Positions 1-9,486 of a DNA stretch of 64,000 nt are shown here, in pieces. Made by a program: the position numbers and the translations under genes. The notes beneath the pieces were generated by a model. That model saw nothing but the letters and a program-made list of their open reading frames with translations. It had not been told where the DNA came from and ran no database searches. Source of the stretch: C7867-006 sp035438705 (lineage in GTDB: Bacteria; Patescibacteriota; Minisyncoccia; Phycocordibacterales; DATDWN01); NCBI GenBank assembly GCA_035438705.1, contig DAORIV010000001.1, positions 1-64,000 of the forward strand, read 5' to 3'. Position 1 is the stretch's first letter. The number at the start of each line of letters is the position of its first letter.

Positions 1-1097
1 GCACCGGATTTTGCAACACTTTTTGAAACAGTTAGTGTTGCGATAAGTAAACCTATAACTAAAGCAAAATTTAATACTAATCCAGAAGCGCTTGTACCAG
101 CAGTTGCTCCACTTCCACTTGCTGCGTTTGCATTCGGACTAACATTTGTGTTTAGAAATAAATCAGCAAATGTTCCTTGTGATACAAATCCTGGACTACT
201 TATTAGTGTGATTACAATCATAAGCATAATCATAAACACAGGTGCAAATAAGAGCTGTCCTTTAAGAGAATCCCACCATTTTTTCTGGTATGGTTGTACA
301 GCATTTAATGCTATACCCATATAAGCTATTGGAGAAAGCACCAAAAGAATAATCAGGGTTATATATCTGATTACAAAGTTTGCTGTTATGGCAAACAAAA
401 TAAAAGTAGATATTAAAAATATAATTGAGCTTCCAATTAAAAATATTAGTGCACCACCTATTCCATTTGTACTCAAGTCAGGATTACTCGTGCTATATAT
501 AGTTTGAAGTTTTAGTTTTGAAAGAAGGATGGTGGCGATACTGTTTGTTGTGGGTGGTTGACCTGGTTGCGGTGGTGCAACAGGTGTAGAAAGTATTGAA
601 CGGTATACACCAATGGTTACAATATTGGAAGCATCAATAAGTACTTTAGTAAAAAATAAGCTGAAGTTTATCAGTAGTGAAGCTAACACAATACCCAGTA
701 CAAATCTTTTTACGGACTCTACACTTCCTTGCCCTATGATTATCTTGATAGATTCGTATAAAAGAATGAATATAAAAGCTATATTCATTAAGTCTTTTAT
801 TATCTTCCATGCAGTATTTATTCCTGTAATTCCTGGGTTTGCTGGACTTCCGTCACCAAAAACATTCACATTCATATTTACAATGGTGAAAGAGAGTACA
901 TAATCAAGAATTGCACCAGCAAAACCAGCTATCCAACTTAAAAATATAAGTATTGCATTAGCAAGATTAACAACCGCTGATTGTAAAAGACTACTTACAC
1001 TTAATCTAAAAATACTCTGTGAATAGACTATATCTATAGGACCAAAAACCCCGACCAGTACAACGAGTATTAATATGTATGGTAATAATTTTTTCAT
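1..1097 (-). CDS. VirB6/TrbL-like polytopic membrane protein (3' end outside window)
   Basis: The reading frame opens at an ATG (1097 on the minus strand) and stays open to the window edge, giving 365 visible residues without a stop. The N-terminus is a hydrophobic signal-like helix. Several long hydrophobic segments follow, then a segment ending SPIAYMG followed by a charged KKWWDSLKGQ loop and another helix. This layout is typical of VirB6/TrbL-like conjugation channel proteins annotated in Parcubacteria, so a membrane role in a type IV secretion-like apparatus is inferred. Only 6 nt separate it from the upstream gene, so the two are probably co-transcribed. The C-terminus is not visible and family assignment rests on topology more than on motifs. 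Confidence 0.6.
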   Translation of the reverse strand, partial: MKKLLPYILILVVLVGVFGPIDIVYSQSIFRLSVSSLLQSAVVNLANAILIFLSWIAGFAGAILDYVLSFTIVNMNVNVFGDGSPANPGITGINTAWKIIKDLMNIAFIFILLYESIKIIIGQGSVESVKRFVLGIVLASLLINFSLFFTKVLIDASNIVTIGVYRSILSTPVAPPQPGQPPTTNSIATILLSKLKLQTIYSTSNPDLSTNGIGGALIFLIGSSIIFLISTFILFAITANFVIRYITLIILLVLSPIAYMGIALNAVQPYQKKWWDSLKGQLLFAPVFMIMLMIVITLISSPGFVSQGTFADLFLNTNVSPNANAASGSGATAGTSASGLVLNFALVIGLLIATLTVSKSVAKSG

Positions 1098-1103
1098 TAT
1101 TGA

Positions 1104-2789
1104 TTATCTAAATGTCACAGAAACCGCTCCGTTTCCTGAAACATTACCTGCACATGTAGGCTGAGTTCCGAATGGTGCACATGCTCCTCCCCATCCTGCA
1201 AATACACTACCAATAGCAGCTTGCGCAGTAATAGATTGATATGAGTCTCTTGGATATGTTTTAGAAATTGTAAAAGGAGTAGTTGTGGTAGAAACTATGG
1301 TGTCAACTCCATCAGTAACAGAACCAAGTCCTGAAATAGTAAAGGTTACAGTATATGTTCCGGTACCAGGTAGTGGAGTTGCAGGTGATGGATGTGAGTA
1401 TCCTGCGGGGTCTCTATTACATGCACACTCAACAATCCATCCCCAACCACCCTCAGCAATTGAGTCTTCACCATCTGGACCAGTATTTCCAACTGCACCT
1501 ATCATTACATCCACGATCATTCCATTTCCGAAATCGAACTTGTCTAGTCTAACTGGGTGTTGGAGTATTACACCACCAAAAGATGATGTGATTTGTCCTT
1601 CTGCAGCACGCATACCATTATTGGATGCTGGGTAGTTGTTTAATATTCCTAGTACACCACCACTTGTTACTCTAGTACAATCAACACTTGGGTCTGGTGT
1701 GTATGCTGGGCATGAACCAGCACTTCCCGCACCCCCTCCTAGAGGCCAAGGAGGTAATCCTCTAACAGATCCTGGACTACTGGTACAACCACTGGTTCCA
1801 CCAGAACCCCCACTACCTCCTCCACTACTTCCACCTCCACTACCTCCTGTTCCACCAGTCGATCTACAGTTTATTGACGGTTCAGTAACTGATATAGGAT
1901 AGTTTGTTATCGGTTGCGTTTCGTCTCTAAGTTCATTGCTAAAAACAGAACCAGTAGAGTTTCTTTCACTAGCACCAAACAGACCACTTGATTTTCCAGC
2001 CAGTTGTTCAATAAGTTGCATTAGTAATGCTGTAATAACTTCATTGAATTCATCAGCAGCATTTAGTCTTTCCCAGCTGGATCCTAAACTTTTTGATAGT
2101 TGGTCGTTTATTAGCACACCAGGGGTAACTGTTTCTTCCTCAACAGAACACAGTACTTCTCCTCTGGTATCTGTGTATGATCCTCCCCTAGGACATCTTT
2201 TTAGATTTAAAAATCCTCCACTTAAATCAAGCTCCTTTTGTTGGATTTGTTGATTAGCCTCTATTTGCATAGATAGATTACTTTGAGCTTCAAGGTATGC
2301 TCCATAAGGATTGTTTTGTGAGTTTTGTGTAAGTTCAAACCAGGCATCAAGACCTCCCTGACTAAAGTCATTCATAAATGACTGATAGTTGTTTCTGAGT
2401 ATACTGAGAGTACAAGAGTAGTTAGATGGATCATTTTCTGCTAAATAGTTTGTTACAAGGGCTAGTCTGACTTGTGCACTAAATGGAGCACAGATGTTGT
2501 TTACCCCAGGTTGTGATAAAAAGTGTGAGACCGTTTCATCACCAATGTCTAGAAAAAATTGTTTAGGATTTTGAACATAACCAGGATTTCCTTTAAACCC
2601 ATTATTAATCCAATTTACAGTTTTTGCGGTTAGTTTTTTTAGAGCAATAGCTGAGACTTGGTAAGCGATAGAGTCAAGAGCGTATTCCTTGGTGAAGTTT
2701 GGGATATCTACATATACAGCTTTAGCTTTCTGTGGTAAAGATAATGACAACAAACATAGAATCATCGTCATTATTATGGTTTTTTTCAT
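1104..2789 (-). CDS. Secreted Gly-rich protein next to T4SS-like membrane gene
   Basis: 561 residues. It has a clear signal peptide (MKKTIIMTMILCLLSLSLP then an AKA-type cleavage site), an alpha-helical N-terminal domain rich in Asn and Gln with conserved-looking Cys (NNICAPF, NYSCTL), and a low-complexity Gly/Ser linker at about residues 310-335. The C-terminal half has several Cys and ends in a repeat-type beta module (VFAGWGGAC ... VSVTFR) resembling the bacterial surface repeat domains that end in a G-x-V-x-V-T-F pattern. Its place directly upstream of the VirB6-like gene suggests an exported component or substrate of the same apparatus. I do not recognise a named family for the N-terminal domain. 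The Gly/Ser linker is encoded by a GC-rich near-repetitive stretch around 1795-1860. Confidence 0.7.
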   Translation of the reverse strand: MKKTIIMTMILCLLSLSLPQKAKAVYVDIPNFTKEYALDSIAYQVSAIALKKLTAKTVNWINNGFKGNPGYVQNPKQFFLDIGDETVSHFLSQPGVNNICAPFSAQVRLALVTNYLAENDPSNYSCTLSILRNNYQSFMNDFSQGGLDAWFELTQNSQNNPYGAYLEAQSNLSMQIEANQQIQQKELDLSGGFLNLKRCPRGGSYTDTRGEVLCSVEEETVTPGVLINDQLSKSLGSSWERLNAADEFNEVITALLMQLIEQLAGKSSGLFGASERNSTGSVFSNELRDETQPITNYPISVTEPSINCRSTGGTGGSGGGSSGGGSGGSGGTSGCTSSPGSVRGLPPWPLGGGAGSAGSCPAYTPDPSVDCTRVTSGGVLGILNNYPASNNGMRAAEGQITSSFGGVILQHPVRLDKFDFGNGMIVDVMIGAVGNTGPDGEDSIAEGGWGWIVECACNRDPAGYSHPSPATPLPGTGTYTVTFTISGLGSVTDGVDTIVSTTTTPFTISKTYPRDSYQSITAQAAIGSVFAGWGGACAPFGTQPTCAGNVSGNGAVSVTFR

Positions 2790-2898
2790 AAATAATTTAT
2801 TTAAAAAACAAGGTTAATATAAAATACGTACTAATTATATATTATTATATTAGATAAGTATTCAAATAAAAAGGAAAAATGTTGAAAACTAAAGGTAG

Positions 2899-3714
2899 TT
2901 AGATATTTTTTGTTAAAAATTCATTCATTTTAGTAAGCATTCTTGCAAATGTATCTGAGTCTTGGGCATAGTTTCCTATACCATTAAACATTTTTACAGG
3001 ATCTTCTAATCCAGCTCTCATATCTTCTAAATCTGATAATATTGCAGAAGAAATATTCAGCAATTCAAGATGAACTATAACGGCTTTTTCCGGTACCTCC
3101 ATATCAAGAAGGTATTTAATTGTACCTTTGTTAATAGAAATAATTGGGTCCAGTTTTTTAATGTCAGCTTCATTTTCTGTTCCTATCGCTGTAATCACAA
3201 CGTTCATAGGGTCATCTTTCAGCCCGTAATACACTTTTTGTAAGCTTTGGTTTATCTTCTCCCTATAAATCCTCATTGTTTCAGAATCTCCTTTTGGTGT
3301 AATTTTAAGATTTTGTCTTATATATACCACTGATTTACTGTTATATTCTGGCAGTGAAAGGGTTTTTTGAGCAATAACATCTGCAGTTTCTTTGTTGATG
3401 GTTTCTCCAGCTTTAACTGCAAGAAGATATTGAGACATAAAATCTCTAGATAGTTGGTCGGTTAGAGTGGTATCATCTTCCTCTCCCCCTAAAATCGTTA
3501 AATCTTCAAAAGGATTTTTGTCGTCTACTTTTGTTAGAATTTTCTTCCAATCGTCATTTGTAGCTTCTTTGGTTTGTATAGAAGGAACCACCTCGGTATT
3601 TTCTGATTTTTGTATTAAAGCACTAACACCCTCCTGTTTATTTGTAGAAAGCCAAACAGACACAACTAAAGCCAAACAAATTATAAAAATGGAAATAGTT
3701 TTATTACTAGGCAT
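2899..3714 (-). CDS. Membrane-anchored hypothetical protein
   Basis: 271 residues. The N-terminal hydrophobic helix (about residues 7-24) ends at SVWLSTNKQEG, without a convincing signal-peptidase site, so a membrane anchor with the bulk outside the cytoplasm is inferred. The rest is mostly charged and helical and I recognise no domain. It lies upstream of the secreted Gly-rich gene on the same strand, so it may belong to the same secretion locus. A -10 element TATTAT preceded by TG ends 7 nt before the ATG, which supports this start and suggests a leaderless transcript. Confidence 0.6.
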   Translation of the reverse strand: MPSNKTISIFIICLALVVSVWLSTNKQEGVSALIQKSENTEVVPSIQTKEATNDDWKKILTKVDDKNPFEDLTILGGEEDDTTLTDQLSRDFMSQYLLAVKAGETINKETADVIAQKTLSLPEYNSKSVVYIRQNLKITPKGDSETMRIYREKINQSLQKVYYGLKDDPMNVVITAIGTENEADIKKLDPIISINKGTIKYLLDMEVPEKAVIVHLELLNISSAILSDLEDMRAGLEDPVKMFNGIGNYAQDSDTFARMLTKMNEFLTKNI

Positions 3715-3749
3715 TGAGTAAATAATAACACAAGGAAAGTTTTTATTTA

Positions 3750-5396
3750 CTATGGGTTATAAACACCGACATACCAGTAAGCAAACAAATAACTTAAAGC
3801 AATTGCACCAAGAAAAAAGAATCGTAAGGTAAATATTTTTTTCTCATCGTACGGTTTCTTAGTTATGATTCTATAACTTACAAAACTAGAAGGGATTGCA
3901 AAAATATACAAAAGATAGAAAGAGAGGAAAATTGGAACAAGTAATATACTTAGGGCAAAAAGAATAGCCACGATTTTAACACCATGTGTTGGGAAAAGTG
4001 TGGGTATAGTTAAAATACCTTGTGCCCTATCTCCTTCTATATCTTTTATATCTTTAAAATTTATTGCCAATGTTACCATCGTTATAATTCCTAAGCTTAA
4101 AAAAATAGGAAATGTATCCATTTGTTTAGAGGTAGAAACAAAGAAAAAACCAGCAAAAACAGTTGCTAGACAAGCAACTCCAATTAAAAAAGCTGGTATC
4201 AGTGGGAACCTCCTTAGTCTAAGTGGTGGGGTTGAATATATGTATGAACAAGATATATATACTAGTGCCATAAAAAATGGGTAAAATCCTGCACACCATG
4301 AACCTAAAAGTGCGATGATAAGCCAAACCATTCCATAATCCCTCATCTCCTCTTTGGTCACATCCATTTTTACAAGAGGTCTGTTTTTATTTGATATTTT
4401 ATCAATGTCCAGATCATAAATATCATTTGTGTGTACTGCATACATCCAAAGCGCAATCCAAGCGATTATAAGTGAAAGAAATCCAAATGCATCAACCCAT
4501 ACGATACTTTTCCCTAAACCATTTATATATGCAAAACCTATTCCACACATAAGAGAGGCAGTATAGAAATTCACCCTCTCAATTCTAATATTTTTAAGAA
4601 TAGCTTTGAACTTGTTTTTATCTATTTTGTAAAGAATTATTGAAGAAATAATTATTGATATTATAAAAATTATTTGCGAGAGTATTTTGGTAAAACCAAT
4701 TTCGATTAGTTGTTCGCGTGTAACAGATTCTAGTCCTCCCCTTATCGAGTTGTGAGAAACCGTGCTTACTTTCGTTAAGTTTTCAAAATATAAAACAACA
4801 TCAGTTTGATTAACGGTACTAAATTTATGAGTTGTGGTGTAAAGAATCCCTGGGATACTAGCCATAATAAAAACAAAAATATAAATAGAAAGAGTACTAA
4901 ATAAAACTTTTTTAATACTTTTTGTTTCTACCCAAAGTAGATAGCCTAAACCAACCAAAGATATAAATATTCCTACTCTAATACCAATTGTTGCCCCTCG
5001 ATATAAACTTGGACCAAAAAAAGTTAAAAAATTTATCAAAATATTTTTACCAGTATCAAAAAGATATAGCATTTTGTATCCCCTACCACCACTTAAAACA
5101 ATGTCCAAAATCGGAGCCAGCCATATAAGTGGTAATCCAAATAATACATATTTAGAAGATGCTTTGTAATTTTCTGAAAATGATCCAAAAATTAATATTG
5201 TTCCCAGTGTTACTCCAAGAAAGTACAATCCAATATGTAGTATTGAAAACGTATCAGTGTATGCCACCCTATCTAAACTTGGACTTGAAATAGATTCAAG
5301 AATGAGTCTTACAAGGATGATCCCCGTAAAACCAAATATCCATGATGATATGTTTATTTCTTGATTTTTAATCTCATTAATAATTTTATTTATCAT
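3750..5396 (-). CDS. UbiA-family prenyltransferase with long membrane N-terminus
   Basis: 548 residues, almost entirely membrane segments. The C-terminal half (about 275-545) carries both Asp-rich motifs of UbiA prenyltransferases: NDIYDLDIDK at about 324-333, followed by NKNRP, and DIKDIEGDRAQG at about 458-469. These bind Mg-prenyl diphosphate and catalyse prenyl transfer to an aromatic or glycerol-type acceptor in the membrane. The acceptor cannot be told from sequence. The first 260 residues add roughly six further membrane helices with no domain I recognise, so the protein is nearly twice the usual UbiA length. Its ATG overlaps the rsmA stop by 4 nt, indicating translational coupling in the uvrD-rsmA-UbiA operon. 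Confidence 0.85.
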   Translation of the reverse strand: MINKIINEIKNQEINISSWIFGFTGIILVRLILESISSPSLDRVAYTDTFSILHIGLYFLGVTLGTILIFGSFSENYKASSKYVLFGLPLIWLAPILDIVLSGGRGYKMLYLFDTGKNILINFLTFFGPSLYRGATIGIRVGIFISLVGLGYLLWVETKSIKKVLFSTLSIYIFVFIMASIPGILYTTTHKFSTVNQTDVVLYFENLTKVSTVSHNSIRGGLESVTREQLIEIGFTKILSQIIFIISIIISSIILYKIDKNKFKAILKNIRIERVNFYTASLMCGIGFAYINGLGKSIVWVDAFGFLSLIIAWIALWMYAVHTNDIYDLDIDKISNKNRPLVKMDVTKEEMRDYGMVWLIIALLGSWCAGFYPFFMALVYISCSYIYSTPPLRLRRFPLIPAFLIGVACLATVFAGFFFVSTSKQMDTFPIFLSLGIITMVTLAINFKDIKDIEGDRAQGILTIPTLFPTHGVKIVAILFALSILLVPIFLSFYLLYIFAIPSSFVSYRIITKKPYDEKKIFTLRFFFLGAIALSYLFAYWYVGVYNP

Positions 5397-6184
5397 TTTT
5401 GGTTCAGTTTGTTAGCTAAATCTAACCATGTGCTTAAACTCAAATCCTCTGCTCGTGCTTTTGGGTTAACCCCTAAATTTTCAAATGTTTTAGTGACAAT
5501 ATCTTTACTAAATTCAATAGACAAATTAGATAAAAGCTGTTTTCTTTTGTGGGCAAATCCAGCATGTAATATTTTGAAAAATATTTTAGGGTTTAATCCT
5601 CCCAATTTATCTTTTGAGATACTTTGAATAATTATTACTGCAGAATCTACATTGGGTACTGGGCTAAAGGCCCCCCTAGGAACATATCTTACTATTTTTG
5701 GTTCACCAAAAACTTTTACAGAAAGTGAAAGCAGGCTCTCCTTCCCATCTTTTGCTAGGATTCTTTGAGCGACTTCCTTTTGAACAAGCAACGTCATTGA
5801 TAATGGTTCAAAATCGGATTCAAGAAACATCCTTATTATTTGTCCTGTTATGTAATACGGAATGTTCGCTATTACTTTGTATGGATGTTTGTAATATTTA
5901 AGACTTTCTATATCAAAATTCAGTATATCTTTTTCTAGAACATCTAACTTACCCACCTCTGTGTACTCTTTAAATTTTTCTTGAAGTACAGGTATTAATC
6001 TGTGATCTTTTTCTACAACGATTACTTTACCTGAGCACTTCAATAATTCCTCAGTCATAAAACCCTCACCTGGACCTATTTCTAGAATTATTTCTTCGGG
6101 TGTAATATCACTTGCGTCTATAATTGCTGAGACAACTGATTTGGATTTGAGAAAGTTTTGACCTAGTGATTTTTTCTTTAGCAT
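5393..6184 (-). CDS. rsmA: 16S rRNA dimethyladenosine transferase
   Basis: 263 residues, the usual length for RsmA/KsgA, which dimethylates the two adjacent adenines in the loop of helix 45 of 16S rRNA during 30S maturation. Visible signatures are the N-terminal SLGQNFL, SAM motif I (ILEIGPGEGFMTEEL, from about residue 32) and the catalytic NIPYYI (N-x-P-Y motif, about residue 108), with a C-terminal helical domain. It starts 4 nt after the helicase stop and overlaps the next ATG by 4 nt, so the three genes form a tight operon. Confidence 0.95.
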   Translation of the reverse strand: MLKKKSLGQNFLKSKSVVSAIIDASDITPEEIILEIGPGEGFMTEELLKCSGKVIVVEKDHRLIPVLQEKFKEYTEVGKLDVLEKDILNFDIESLKYYKHPYKVIANIPYYITGQIIRMFLESDFEPLSMTLLVQKEVAQRILAKDGKESLLSLSVKVFGEPKIVRYVPRGAFSPVPNVDSAVIIIQSISKDKLGGLNPKIFFKILHAGFAHKRKQLLSNLSIEFSKDIVTKTFENLGVNPKARAEDLSLSTWLDLANKLNQK

Positions 6185-6188
6185 TTTA

Positions 6189-8132
6189 TTAAAAATCTAT
6201 ACTAAATAATGGAGCCTTTGTTTCTGTTACACCATTGAATCCATCATCTTCGGTAAATTTGGCTGGTATATCATCCAAGAACTCAGATGGAGAATTAACT
6301 TCCATTGTTCCAAATATAGTACGTACTCTAGCGTGGGTCAAATAGAGTTTTTTGCCTGCACGGGTAATTGCCACATAGAATAATCTTCTTTCTTCTTCTG
6401 CATCTTCTCCACTTTTTTTATCCTGATTCATTCTGTTGTGTGGGAATAAGTTTGCCTCAAGTCCAGTAACAAATACATAATCAAATTCTAATCCCTTTGA
6501 AGAGTGCACTGTCATAAGCTTTACTCCATTTTTCTTGCCATCTAGGGAGTCTTGATCTGAGGCTAATGCTGAGTCGGTTAAAAACTTTTCAATACCCTCT
6601 TCTCCGGGATAAATATCGTAACTTGTTGCAAGAGTAACTAGTTCCATAATGTTTTCAAGTCTTTCCAGATCTTCCTCTAACCCAGTTTTATACATGTCTT
6701 CCATTCCTGAGTTTTTAATTATGTTTTTTATGGCGACCGAGGGCAACTCATTTAACAATACCTCCCTAAAACCAAGTAACATTTTTCTAAAGTTATTGAT
6801 TTTTATTTGCATGCTCATAGGTAATTCACTTTCTTTGCCTTGGAGTATTTTTTGCAAGGTGGTTTTACCAATACCTCTTGCTGGAATATTAATTATTCTA
6901 GCTAAGTCACTTAAGGAGCTTTCATTTAAAGAAGCTTTTATGTAGCTTAAACAATCTTTTATCTCCTTTCTCTCAAAGAATTTTGTTCCAAGCATTTGAT
7001 ATTGAACTGCATATGCAAGAAAAGCTTCTTCCAGTACTCTTGATTGGAAATTAGCTCTATATAGAACTGCTATTTGTTCAGGGTCTACACCTTTTTCAAT
7101 CAGTTCTTTGGATTTTAGTGCAATAAAGTGTGCTTCATCTATTTCACTTCTAGCTTCAAATATCCCAATTTTTTCACCATCGTTATTTAAAGTAAACAAT
7201 TTTTTGGGTATACGATAATTGTTTTTTTCGATTATAGTGTTTGCTACGGCCAATATGTTTTTTGTGGATCTATAGTTTTGCTCTAGAAAGAATGTTTGTA
7301 CTTCTGGGTATGTTTTTTCAAAATGTAACATATTTTTGATCTCAGCCCCTCTCCAGGAATATATGTTTTGATCTGTATCCCCCACTACACAGATATTTTT
7401 GTGTTTTTTTGCAAGCATTTCTACAATCGTGTTCTGTACTTTGTTTGTGTCTTGGTACTCGTCAACATGAATATATAAATATCTATTTTGATATTTCTCT
7501 AATACATCTGGAAATTTTTCTAAAAGCTTTAGAGTTTTTAAAAGTAGGTCGTCAAAATCTAAAGCCCCTTCTTTTTTTAAAGTTTCTTCATATTTTTGCC
7601 AAACTTTTTTTACAAGTTCGGAAGTTTGATCATATGACCCTCGTTCCAAATATTCATGTATATTTATACCTCTGCTTTTTTCTTTTGATATTATATGGCT
7701 TATTTTATCTAAATGTTCTTTGGGGTCTAATCCTAAGATGGAAATAGCTTCTTTAATAGCTTTTTTGGAATCTGATTTATCATAAATACTAAAATGTCTT
7801 GGAATTTTTAATATTTCTGCATTTTCTTTTATAATTTGAACACCCAATGAGTGGAAGGTGCTAACAAACGGTTGAGTTCTTTGAGTTCCCAAAACAACAG
7901 AATTTTTTTTAATCAAATCTATCACCCTTTCTTTCATTTCTTTTCCAGCTTTGTTGGTAAAGGTAATAGCCAGTATATTTTCTGGTTTCACACCCTGAAC
8001 AATAAGGTGAAGTATTCTGTGAGTAAGGGTTTTTGTCTTTCCTGCACCCGCACCCGCTACTATAAGCACTGGCCCTTCAGTTGTTTCAACAGCTTTTCGT
8101 TGCTCTGTGTTTAAAGAATCAAGATAATTCAT
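6189..8132 (-). CDS. UvrD/PcrA-type superfamily 1 DNA helicase
   Basis: 647 residues. All SF1A helicase motifs are visible: the Q motif LNTEQRKAVE, Walker A GAGAGKTKTL, motif Ia TFTNKAGKEM, Walker B DEYQDTN, motif III GDTDQNIYSWRGA, motif IV QNYRST, motif V TVHSSKGLEFDYVF and motif VI EERRLFYVAITRA. It should be a 3'-5' translocase acting in repair or replication restart. An in-frame TTG lies one codon upstream. I choose the ATG at 8132 because an extended -10 (TG, one base, TATAAT at 8139-8144) ends exactly 6 nt before it, making the TTG part of the spacer. First gene of the operon with rsmA and the UbiA gene. Confidence 0.93.
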   Translation of the reverse strand: MNYLDSLNTEQRKAVETTEGPVLIVAGAGAGKTKTLTHRILHLIVQGVKPENILAITFTNKAGKEMKERVIDLIKKNSVVLGTQRTQPFVSTFHSLGVQIIKENAEILKIPRHFSIYDKSDSKKAIKEAISILGLDPKEHLDKISHIISKEKSRGINIHEYLERGSYDQTSELVKKVWQKYEETLKKEGALDFDDLLLKTLKLLEKFPDVLEKYQNRYLYIHVDEYQDTNKVQNTIVEMLAKKHKNICVVGDTDQNIYSWRGAEIKNMLHFEKTYPEVQTFFLEQNYRSTKNILAVANTIIEKNNYRIPKKLFTLNNDGEKIGIFEARSEIDEAHFIALKSKELIEKGVDPEQIAVLYRANFQSRVLEEAFLAYAVQYQMLGTKFFERKEIKDCLSYIKASLNESSLSDLARIINIPARGIGKTTLQKILQGKESELPMSMQIKINNFRKMLLGFREVLLNELPSVAIKNIIKNSGMEDMYKTGLEEDLERLENIMELVTLATSYDIYPGEEGIEKFLTDSALASDQDSLDGKKNGVKLMTVHSSKGLEFDYVFVTGLEANLFPHNRMNQDKKSGEDAEEERRLFYVAITRAGKKLYLTHARVRTIFGTMEVNSPSEFLDDIPAKFTEDDGFNGVTETKAPLFSIDF

Positions 8133-8188
8133 CAAGTGATTATAGCATTTGTCTAAAACCTCATTTTATAGCCTGTTAATAACATCTA

Positions 8189-8216
8189 TTGACCCACCTT
8201 TCTTACTATATATAAT
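8189..8216 (+). promoter_or_regulatory. Promoter for LysM/M23 peptidase gene
   Basis: TTGACC (8189-8194), 16-nt spacer, TATAAT (8211-8216). The predicted leader of about 85 nt contains an 18-nt perfect hairpin (ATGGCTC / GAGCCAT, 8246-8263). Confidence 0.6.
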
Positions 8217-8307
8217 GGATAGGTACGGAAATGTAGTCATTAAATATGGCTCAACAGAGCCATTTTAAATCCAGAATTTCAGAATTTGTATTAAATTTTA
8301 GCTTATT

Positions 8308-9405
8308 TTGAGGTCTAAACATGATCCTCACTTCAGCTCAGGTCTTAAAATCATCAGTACAGAAGCCTTTAGGGTTTTGCGTCAGATGGGATCAGGAGGA
8401 AGTTTGGTGACAATATTGGCAACAATGGTCATTAATCCGGCCATTATAGTCTCTTTAGTTGTACCACTACAATTATCTGCATGTGGTATTTTTGACTTAA
8501 AAGCGTGTTTTGATGGTGGTAACAAAGTAGAGGCAGAAGAAGTGGTTTATGTTAATTCACAAAATATGGCTTTATTGCAAGCCACACTTTCTCCTATGCA
8601 GGGTTTGTCTTCTACTTCTCCCGAAATTGCAATTGTTGATGACATATTTATATCCAATGAGAATCAAAAGATTTCTGATGATGCCAAAACTATAGATGAT
8701 GCTCAAATTAGTGTGTATGTGGTTAGATCTGGAGATACCTTACCTGCTATTGCTAAAATGTTTGGAGTTACCATAAATACTATTAGATGGGGTAATGATC
8801 TTAAAAATGATAAGTTAACTCCCGGGGAAACTCTTGTTATTTTACCTATTTCTGGAGTACAACACACAGTTAAGTCTGGAGAAACATTGCAAGGTATTAC
8901 AAAATTGCACAAAGGGGACTTAAACGAGGTATTGCAATACAACAACCTAACATTGAGTTCAAAACTTGCTGTTGGAGACATTATTATCATTCCTGATGGA
9001 GAAATAACAACAGTTGTTTCTACAAAAAAGACCGCAACCAATAGTAAAAATACACCAACTTACATTGGGTACTATATGAGACCTATAGTAGGTGGTATAA
9101 GAACTCAAGGGGTGCATGGTCATAATGGTGTTGACTTAGCATCTGTTTACGGGGCAAATATCCTAGCATCTGCTTCCGGTGAAGTAATTATTGCAAGAGC
9201 TGGATGGAACGGTGGCTATGGAACATATGTAGTAATCAAGCATGGAAACGGAACACAAACTCTATATGGTCATATGAGCTCATTGTCGGTAAAAGCTGGC
9301 GATAGAGTTTCTCAAGGTCAAATAATTGGAAAAATGGGAAGTACTGGAAAGAGTACAGGTGTACACCTACACTTCGAAATCCGTGGTGCCAGAAATCCAT
9401 TCTAA
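8308..9405 (+). CDS. LysM-M23 cell-wall peptidase, putative lipoprotein
   Basis: 365 residues from a TTG start, or 339 from the in-frame ATG at 8386; an in-frame stop lies just upstream of the TTG. The N-terminus has a hydrophobic stretch ending LSAC, a good lipobox, so the protein is probably a lipid-anchored envelope protein. Two LysM modules follow (VRSGDTLPAIAK, about 137; VKSGETLQGITK, about 190). The C-terminal M23 domain shows the zinc ligands HNGVD and HLHFE plus LYGHM. It should cut peptidoglycan cross-bridges. It is alone on the plus strand among minus genes. The choice of start is uncertain because neither candidate has a ribosome-binding site. Confidence 0.88.
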   Translation: MRSKHDPHFSSGLKIISTEAFRVLRQMGSGGSLVTILATMVINPAIIVSLVVPLQLSACGIFDLKACFDGGNKVEAEEVVYVNSQNMALLQATLSPMQGLSSTSPEIAIVDDIFISNENQKISDDAKTIDDAQISVYVVRSGDTLPAIAKMFGVTINTIRWGNDLKNDKLTPGETLVILPISGVQHTVKSGETLQGITKLHKGDLNEVLQYNNLTLSSKLAVGDIIIIPDGEITTVVSTKKTATNSKNTPTYIGYYMRPIVGGIRTQGVHGHNGVDLASVYGANILASASGEVIIARAGWNGGYGTYVVIKHGNGTQTLYGHMSSLSVKAGDRVSQGQIIGKMGSTGKSTGVHLHFEIRGARNPF

Positions 9406-9486
9406 AACTTCCAAATTTAGCGATCTACAAAAATTTTCAGTAGAAAATTATTCTGGTGCTAGAAAAGATATAGTGAATAAGAGATT

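Noticed and set aside
1285..2253. Three plus-strand ORFs of 88-116 codons, one Pro-rich
   Set aside because: They are antisense shadows of the Gly/Ser-rich secreted protein gene; no promoter or ribosome-binding signal.
9406..9486. Possible decayed copy of the pilC-type hairpin (TTCCAAATTTAGCGA)
   Set aside because: Only the first 15-20 nt resemble it and the right arm is missing.
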